Assembly (NCBI GenBank): GCA_014621425.1
Contig: JAANBB010000545.1
Location: 1 to 23,645, forward strand
Length of the DNA stretch: 23,645 bases
Source: Cylindrodendrum hubeiense
Lineage: Eukaryota > Ascomycota > Sordariomycetes > Hypocreales > Nectriaceae
Direction of reading: 5' to 3'
Position numbers and translations under genes: made by a program. Below the pieces are notes generated by a model. That model made no database searches and had not been told where the DNA came from. It saw nothing but the letters and a program-made list of their open reading frames with translations. This document shows, piece by piece, positions 19,224 to 23,645 of this stretch; position 1 is the stretch's first letter; every line of letters begins with the position of its first letter.

Positions 19224-19457
19224 TCATTTCTTGGGCTTATTCTTCTTGGCGGCGGCTTTCTTGTCCTTCTTGTCTTGGGCGGCCTTGCGCTGCTCGGGCT
19301 TCAAGGTGGCGTAGCCGATGTACCAGTGCAGGACGAATTGCAAGATTACTGCGACGAGGACGATGAGAAGAATGGTGAAGAGGATGGGCTGGTCGTTAAG
19401 GACGGCGACGGCTTCGTCGGTGGCGCCGATGGCGGAGAACCAGTCGAATTGACCCAT
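19224..19457 (-). CDS. Small single-pass membrane protein with Lys-rich tail
   Basis: A 77-residue single-exon frame from an ATG at 19457 (context CACCCATGG). Residues 1-24 are soluble and slightly acidic. About 25-47 (ILFTILLIVLVAVILQFVLHW) form one strong hydrophobic helix. Residues 52-77 are almost entirely Lys/Ala/Gln with many Lys pairs. The positive tail after the helix predicts N-out/C-in topology by the positive-inside rule. The clean amphipathic layout, the ATG context and the stop directly after the Lys tail make a real microprotein likely despite its size. I do not recognise the family; a small subunit of an ER or other organellar membrane complex is one possibility. Pyrimidine-rich DNA upstream (about 19458-19700 on the minus strand) looks like its leader. 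Confidence 0.78.
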   Translation of the reverse strand: MGQFDWFSAIGATDEAVAVLNDQPILFTILLIVLVAVILQFVLHWYIGYATLKPEQRKAAQDKKDKKAAAKKNKPKK

Positions 19458-19965
19458 GGGTGCGAAAGTCTAGGAGGTATCGCGAAGCGGAAGTGGGGGA
19501 GATGATAGAGTCGATGCTTGGTCGATTTCGAATGTGCCGGACAGTCGAGGGAAGAGTGTAGTGGTAGGGAAAGAAAGATTGTACAAGGAGAGAGAGAGAG
19601 CGAGGTGTGTATGTGCACCAGTCACGTACGTTCGTTGTATTGGAGATGGCGACGGGACTTTTGGAAGGGAGGGTTCGGGGCTCGATGGTGCCAAGGAGGC
19701 GAAGGTAAACGCTGAAAATGATGAGGAAATTTAATGAGGAAAAGAAAGAGAAAACTACGGGGTGGAAAAGGAAGGGGACAGGTTGAAATCGAGTCGTCGA
19801 AACCAAAAGCGTCACAATTCCGATGGATCGTCACTGGGCAGACGGCGACAGCGATGGCGACGGTGGCGGCCCACTGGACCGGGCCCCAGGACGTTGGAAG
19901 GGGCACACCGCGAACTGAGACGTTTCACACTTGCAACAAAAGTCGACTGATGCCGAGGCGGCGGC

Positions 19966-19972
19966 TGATTGG
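19966..19972 (-). promoter_or_regulatory. CCAAT box (CCAATCA)
   Basis: The minus strand reads CCAATCAGC, the canonical extended target of the HAP/NF-Y complex. It lies about 510 bp upstream of the leftward small membrane protein ATG and about 600 bp upstream of uS5m. Assignment to either gene is open. Confidence 0.5.
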
Positions 19973-20287
19973 TTACGGGGGTGTGTTGGACGGACCACCT
20001 TGTTACGTGCGAGGGACTCCGGGAAAGCCATAGGGCAGGCCGAGACGAAGAGCGACGGGAAAGCCAAGCGCCGGACGAGATGGGTCTTGCAGGTGAGCTG
20101 GGTTTAGCTCTTTCGGAGATGTCCAAATTTGGTCGTGTGTCGTTGGCTCAAGTGTCGCTAAACTGCCTAACCAACTTCCCCCCTGGTTAATGGGTTAATG
20201 GGTTTATGAGCTGATGAATGCATAGGTAAGTACCTAGGAGGTGAGGTAGCTACCTAGCCAGTAACGGAGCCTCAAGAGTAACGAAGA

Positions 20288-20313
20288 TGGGCACGTGAGA
20301 TGGCACGTGCCCA
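20288..20313. promoter_or_regulatory. Inverted pair of CACGTG E-boxes (10-bp arms, 6-bp spacer)
   Basis: TGGGCACGTG, six bases (AGATGG), then its exact reverse complement CACGTGCCCA. Each arm contains the palindromic E-box CACGTG (20292-20297 and 20304-20309), so the site is a palindrome built of palindromes. CACGTG is the classical target of bHLH factors such as Cbf1-type regulators. It stands about 255 bp upstream of the uS5m ATG and 830 bp from the leftward gene, so uS5m is the likelier target. Confidence 0.75.
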
Positions 20314-20362
20314 CACACCACCACCTCGTCTCTTTTTGACAACGTCCAGCTGTCAGTTGCTC

Positions 20363-20369
20363 TGATTGG
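20363..20369 (-). promoter_or_regulatory. CCAAT box (CCAATCA)
   Basis: The minus strand reads CCAATCAG, roughly 200 bp upstream of the uS5m ATG and 50 bp downstream of the inverted E-box pair. Distance and company make it a good candidate HAP/NF-Y site for the nuclear gene of a mitochondrial protein. Confidence 0.55.
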
Positions 20370-20567
20370 CCCTGATGTCCTCAGGCACTAGCACCTACCG
20401 GTCTGCTCAATTGAGGATTCCTGGGTCCAAAAAAATCTCGAGCTCGTTGTATGAGAAGGTCGCGCCAGACCAGTCGACTTTGGGAGCCCGCCGCCTACTC
20501 CCTCCCCCCGAATTGATACCCTGGATACCCGGATTTGGTCCATTGAGCGACCGGACCCCTACCGGTC

Positions 20568-22115
20568 ATGAGCGTCGCACGACCGGCGCGCAGCCTCCTC
20601 GGCCGCTGCCTCTCCTCCACCCGAACGACTCCCGCCATCACCTGCCAACAGCTCCATACCTCAGCGCCCCGTTCGAGTCGGAAGTCCCGCTTCCGCAATG
20701 TCAAGGCCGAGGAGCTTGGTCTGTTGAGGCCCGAGAAGATGGACAAGTTCCAGAAGGCCACCTTCCCCGAGTACACGGCCGAGGAAAAGGAAACCCTCAA
20801 GGCCAAGTACTCGCCCGAGCAGCTTGAGGCTTTGGAGGCGGGAGAGAAGGCTGTCGACCCCAAGGACATGATCATTCAGGGTCGCCTACGAGACGACCCG
20901 TACAAACCCGACTACATCGAAGACTACACAGTCCTGGACCCCCGCTACGATCTCAAGCCCACGCTTGAGAGCACCCCCAAAGAGGTCCATTGGCCCGACC
21001 AGAGCGAGTGGATCGACAACTACGGACAGAAGATGATGAAGATTACCGACAAGAAGACGAGCGACCAGCTGACACGGGCTATGGTCCGTGCCATGCGCAA
21101 AGTCAAGGAGAGCACCGGCCAGGAGTTGATAGACTTGACGGCGGACGAGCTTAATGATATCGAGGCCGACCCGGAGCTGATCAAGCGCTACGTTATCGAG
21201 GAGAAGGTCCCCGAGGCCGAAGCCACCGCCACTGGGCCCGAATTCATGACCCGCGCGCAGGCCATGGAGCTGGACGAGGCCATCGATACGGAGTGGAAGA
21301 AGGAGCTGAGCAAGATCGCCGAGTTCTCCAACCAGGGCGAGGTGGAGCCCACCAGCCTGGAGCTCCTCGAGGACGGCCCGGCTGGCTTTGACCGCCTCCA
21401 CTCGGCCGAGGCCGCCGACCTGGGCAAGGTGCCCGGTGTCAAGGGCCTGTACAAGCACGCCGCCGACCCCGAGGACATGGGCCAGGACGATGCGGGCAAG
21501 TTCCAAGAGATCAAGCGCCTAACGGGCATGAGCCTCAAGGACATCCGCTCGCTGCTGACCAAGGGCCTCGTCACCCGATGGGTCGCCAACCAGACCCGTC
21601 TGGGCAAGGTCCGCAGCACCTCAGTTGTGGCCATCGCCGGCAACGGCAACGGTCGCCTCGGCCTGGGTATGGCCAAGTCCACTGAGCCTGGTGTCGCCGA
21701 GGAGACGGCCCAGATGCTCGCCATCCGCAACATGAAGCCCATCCGCCGCTACGAGAACCGAACCATCTACGGTGACGTTTCTGCCAAGGTTTCCGGCACC
21801 GTCGTCGAGCTGATGGCTCGTCCTCCTGGTAAGTCTAACCCCTCAATTGTTTGGTATCACGCATAGAGACGCATGCTAACATGTACTGTCACAGGCTTCG
21901 GACTGCGTTGCCCGCACCGAATCTTTGAGATGTGCCGTGCGGCAGGTATCCACGACATTGCGGCACGAATCCCGCGGTCCAAGAACCCGATGAACTCGGT
22001 CAAAGCCGCGTACCAGGCGCTGACGAACCAGCCTGACCCGGAGCAGATCGCCATTGGGCGAGGCAAGAAGCTGGTGGACGTGCGGAAGGTCTACTATGGC
22101 GGAGCTGTATATTAA
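20568..22115 (+). CDS. MRPS5: Mitochondrial small-subunit ribosomal protein uS5m (MRPS5)
   Basis: Two exons, 20568-21828 and 21895-22115, flank a 66-bp intron (donor GTAAGT, branch GCTAAC, acceptor ACAG), giving 493 residues. The first 40 residues are Arg/Ser/Thr-rich, with QQLHTSAPRS marking a likely presequence cleavage region. Residues 43-315 form a charged extension absent from bacterial S5 (about 166 residues), typical of fungal mitoribosomal proteins. The S5 domain follows: a dsRNA-binding-like fold from about 321 with the Gly loop AIAGNGNGRLGLG (355-367), then the S5 C-terminal domain with PPGFGLRC across the splice junction and SKNPMNSVKAAYQAL. In the mitoribosome uS5 lies near the mRNA entry channel and supports decoding. 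ATG 20568 directly precedes the presequence. It is convergent with DAD3, 410 bp apart. Confidence 0.95.
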
Positions 22116-22525
22116 AGTGTATTACCGGATGGAGTAATGCGTGTACCTATATGGAGGGTCCTTCTCCCCATCTCCCCGGCGTGGTGGTAGAGTTGTTGTA
22201 CGTGTAGAATTATTTTTTGCAAAGCAGCAACATTCTGTTCCAAGCCGTCCAAGCCGTCCAAGCCGTTGCGCCTGTTGGTGTGTACACTGGGGGCATGTGG
22301 TCGTGGATGGTGTTCGTGATTTCGCTGGGTATCATGTCTCGTATCTACATCATTCTCCACCCGCGTTGACATTTGGTTTCCTTCCAACCCGCGGGGATTC
22401 TCCCGTCTGGCAATCCAAATTCCCCTCCATCAAACCACATGTCTATGTGCGCGAGCGTTCCAAACTCGGCCGCGGGGCTGCATCGGCCAGGCTCTCCGTC
22501 AACTGCGATGGGTGCAGAGCCCCAA
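22116..22525. other. Convergent 3' flanks with 9-bp repeat
   Basis: These 410 bp lie between the uS5m and DAD3 stop codons and hold both 3' UTRs. Three perfect copies of TCCAAGCCG stand at 22239-22265. Open frames that cross the region start at non-ATG codons or overlap DAD3 antisense and are judged spurious. Confidence 0.6.
22239..22265. repeat. 9-bp tandem repeat TCCAAGCCG x3
   Basis: Three exact tandem copies of TCCAAGCCG sit between two convergent genes, about 125 bp past the uS5m stop. No role is evident. Confidence 0.9.
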
Positions 22526-22897
22526 TCAGGCATTCGACCTATCGCCCCAGTCAATCTCCTGCTGCAGGACAATGCTGTAGACGCTGGCCTTGAGGAGGGT
22601 AAAGGCCAGGCTGGTCTTGCGCTCGAGCTCGCGGAGGCCGTCGAGGATCTCGGTGCTGGGGTTGGAGGCGAGGTGGTCGAGGATGGTGGCCAGCTGGTCG
22701 TGCGCGTCAGTGAGGCATTGCCATGGGAAATCGATGACGGGCTGTTGCTTGCGATTCAAACAGAAGGATACCGGGGTAGAGGGACAGACCTTGCTCATGT
22801 TCTCGGCGAGGCGCTCGTACTCGTCGAGGACTTCCTGTTCGAGCGGGGAGAGCTCCGGCTGGGACAGCAGCCCGCCGCCTGTAGAGGTGTGGTCCAT
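22526..22897 (-). CDS. DAD3: DASH/Dam1 complex subunit Dad3
   Basis: Two exons on the minus strand, 22897-22790 and 22693-22526, flank a 96-bp intron (donor GTCTGT, branch CACTGAC, acceptor CCAG), giving 91 residues; yeast Dad3 is about 94. After a short Thr/Gly-rich start the conserved N-terminal block LSPLEQEVLDEYERL (residues 16-30) appears. After the splice comes LATILDHLASNPSTEILDGL, and then the family hallmark ERKTSLAFTLLKASVYSIVL (79 onward is the KASVYSIVLQQ helix). Dad3 is a coiled-coil subunit of the ten-protein ring that couples kinetochores to spindle microtubules; the complex is fungal. The intron is a multiple of three and has no stop, so unspliced mRNA would add 32 residues in frame. 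An octamer array fills the region 18-81 bp before the ATG. Confidence 0.93.
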   Translation of the reverse strand: MDHTSTGGGLLSQPELSPLEQEVLDEYERLAENMSKVCPSTPVSFCLNRKQQPVIDFPWQCLTDAHDQLATILDHLASNPSTEILDGLRELERKTSLAFTLLKASVYSIVLQQEIDWGDRSNA

Positions 22898-22914
22898 GGC
22901 GCGTGGCGGTGTAT

Positions 22915-22978
22915 TTGTGTAGTTGTGCAGCTGTGCAGTTGCGCAGTTGTGCAGTTGTGTCGCTGTGCAGCTGTGTGG
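22915..22978. repeat. 8-bp tandem repeat (TTGTGCAG) x8 in the DAD3 leader/promoter
   Basis: Eight adjacent octamers match TTGTGCAG with zero to two changes: TTGTGTAG, TTGTGCAG, CTGTGCAG, TTGCGCAG, TTGTGCAG, TTGTGTCG, CTGTGCAG, CTGTGTGG. On the minus strand, the DAD3 sense strand, the unit reads CTGCACAA. The array ends 17 bp before the DAD3 ATG, so it is probably transcribed as 5' UTR. The 8-bp period rules out a repetitive protein as its cause. Confidence 0.9.
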
Positions 22979-23158
22979 TTGCGTACCTATCGTGGTTGTG
23001 GGCGTATACAGCAATGCGCGACCGCGACGACGCGGTTGAAGATGGAGGAGCAGGCGCCCACCAACTTTCCCACACAAAGTCGGCGTGGAGGGTGGAACTC
23101 TTGGAGGGGTTGTTTAGGCCTTTGGGGGCCGCGGTGCTCCGTGCTCCGCAGCGCTGGC

Positions 23159-23165
23159 TGATTGG
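23159..23165 (-). promoter_or_regulatory. CCAAT box (CCAATCA) upstream of DAD3
   Basis: The minus strand reads CCAATCAGCC, in the sense orientation of DAD3 and about 265 bp before its ATG. This matches the extended HAP/NF-Y consensus, and the same 7-mer occurs twice in the uS5m upstream region. Confidence 0.5.
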
Positions 23166-23213
23166 GCGCTTGCGGGGGAGGCGTCGGCCCCACTCTCGGA
23201 GGTGGTGCGAGTC

Positions 23214-23246
23214 TGTCCGGTCTCTGTCCGGTCTTTGCCCGGTCTC
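23214..23246. repeat. 11-bp tandem repeat (TGTCCGGTCTC) x3
   Basis: Three adjacent 11-mers, TGTCCGGTCTC, TGTCCGGTCTT and TGCCCGGTCTC, lie between the stop codon of the edge gene and the DAD3 promoter. No role is evident. Confidence 0.85.
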
Positions 23247-23300
23247 CATGTCCGTCTCTTTTGTCTGCGCAAGCCGTTGGTGCTTGATGCACAGGCCCGG

Positions 23301-23645
23301 CTACTTGTCATCGCCACCCCACGTCTTGGCCTTGGCGAACATCTGGTCCGTCCGGATGATGATCATCGGGCATCCCGCCGGAACCCACTGCATCTTGGTC
23401 CCCCAGTGCGGAAACTGGATCTCGGCGTACGGCTTCGGGCCCGGCCTCTGCCCAGACCGCGTCAGGTCCGCCTCGCCCATGTCCGCCCACTTGAAGACGT
23501 CCTCGAATGTCTCGTCGGGCAGCGGGCCGCGCTCGAGCATGTGCGTGAACCACAGCGGCGTGTCGTCGCCGTTCTTGCCGCTGCCGTCGATGCTGTCGTC
23601 GTCGTCGCGGGGCCGGCTCCCGATGACGACGCACAGCTTCTTGCT
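23301..23645 (-). CDS. Unrecognised protein, C-terminal part only (cut by window edge)
   Basis: The frame is open from the window edge to a TAG at 23301-23303, giving the last 114 residues; the beginning lies outside. The visible part has a hydrophobic strand (KLCVVIGS), a Asp-rich loop, then a region rich in Trp, Phe and Pro (TPLWFTHMLERGPLPDETF, VFKWADMGEADL, YAEIQFPHWGTKMQWVPAG) and a strand-like CPMIIIRTDQMF before a polar end. High GC at third positions and compact globular composition support a real gene. An internal ATG at 23540 exists, but the frame clearly runs through it. I do not recognise the family. It is in tandem with DAD3 and upstream of it. Confidence 0.75.
   Translation of the reverse strand, partial: SKKLCVVIGSRPRDDDDSIDGSGKNGDDTPLWFTHMLERGPLPDETFEDVFKWADMGEADLTRSGQRPGPKPYAEIQFPHWGTKMQWVPAGCPMIIIRTDQMFAKAKTWGGDDK

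Larger units (their letters stand above)
19458..20567. promoter_or_regulatory. Divergent promoter region, small membrane protein / uS5m
   Basis: This 1.1-kb stretch separates two outward-facing genes. On its left it is pyrimidine-rich on the minus strand, as expected for the leftward leader. It holds two TGATTGG elements (CCAATCA on the minus strand) at 19966-19972 and 20363-20369, three 8-bp units of the GGTTAATG type at 20185-20208, a 12-bp palindrome AGGTAGCTACCT at 20244-20255, and an inverted E-box pair at 20288-20313. A 21-codon upstream ORF (20451-20516) precedes the uS5m start. Open frames on both strands here are judged spurious. Confidence 0.65.
22898..23300. promoter_or_regulatory. 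DAD3 upstream region
   Basis: These 403 bp lie between DAD3 and the stop codon of the next leftward gene, so they hold that gene's 3' UTR and the DAD3 promoter. Besides the octamer array there is a CCAATCA element on the minus strand (23159-23165, about 265 bp upstream of the DAD3 ATG) and three 11-bp units of the TGTCCGGTCTC type at 23214-23246. Open frames in this interval are judged spurious. Confidence 0.6.

Noticed and set aside
20366..20827. 153-codon frame overlapping the start of uS5m
   Set aside because: It lies in another frame over the uS5m presequence and its composition is that of a shadow frame; an ATG at 20375 could act as an overlapping uORF only if the leader extends that far.
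20886..21742. Long antisense frames under uS5m
   Set aside because: They mirror GC-rich codons of the real gene and carry no recognisable domain.

Overview
The window is nuclear DNA of a filamentous ascomycete, most likely a Sordariomycete. The evidence is short spliceosomal introns (50-66 bp, plus one of 96 and one of 115 bp) with GTRNGT-like donors and CTRAC/CTAAC branch motifs close to the acceptor, GC-rich exons, compact convergent and divergent gene pairs, a fungus-specific DASH kinetochore subunit, and ACCTAGGT-type palindromes scattered through the intergenic DNA. The species cannot be named from the sequence.

Layout. 1-5286 is a long stretch with no convincing gene; it holds microsatellite-like repeats and small hairpins. 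At 5287-6272 (-) lies the mitochondrial Fe-S scaffold NFU1, divergent from a HIT zinc-finger protein at 6694-7540 (+). The latter converges on a serine-rich conserved-looking protein with repeated RRxS sites at 7765-9006 (-). About 4.5 kb without a supported gene follows (9007-13467); it contains an unusual run of dyads near 10.8 kb. A five-exon gene at 13468-16588 (+) encodes a 945-residue protein that joins a degenerate Ras-like P-loop domain to a RasGEF module. A tandem unrecognised three-exon gene (17048-18822, +) converges on a tiny single-pass membrane protein (19224-19457, -). A 1.1 kb divergent promoter region with CCAAT boxes and an inverted pair of E-boxes leads to mitochondrial ribosomal protein uS5m (20568-22115, +). 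This converges on the DASH subunit DAD3 (22526-22897, -), and the 3' end of an unrecognised leftward gene (23301-23645, -) closes the window.

How they relate. This is ordinary housekeeping and signalling gene neighbourhood, not a biosynthetic or mobile cluster. Two genes serve mitochondria (NFU1, uS5m), one probably serves C/D snoRNP assembly (HIT finger), one kinetochore-microtubule attachment (DAD3), and one Ras signalling (RasGEF). I see no CRISPR, no transposase, no convincing tRNA or rRNA gene. The least explained items are the GTPase-like/RasGEF fusion, the dyad cluster at 10775-10886, the octamer array in the DAD3 leader and the 10-bp inverted E-box repeat upstream of uS5m. Exon joins were worked out by eye from splice motifs and reading frame.
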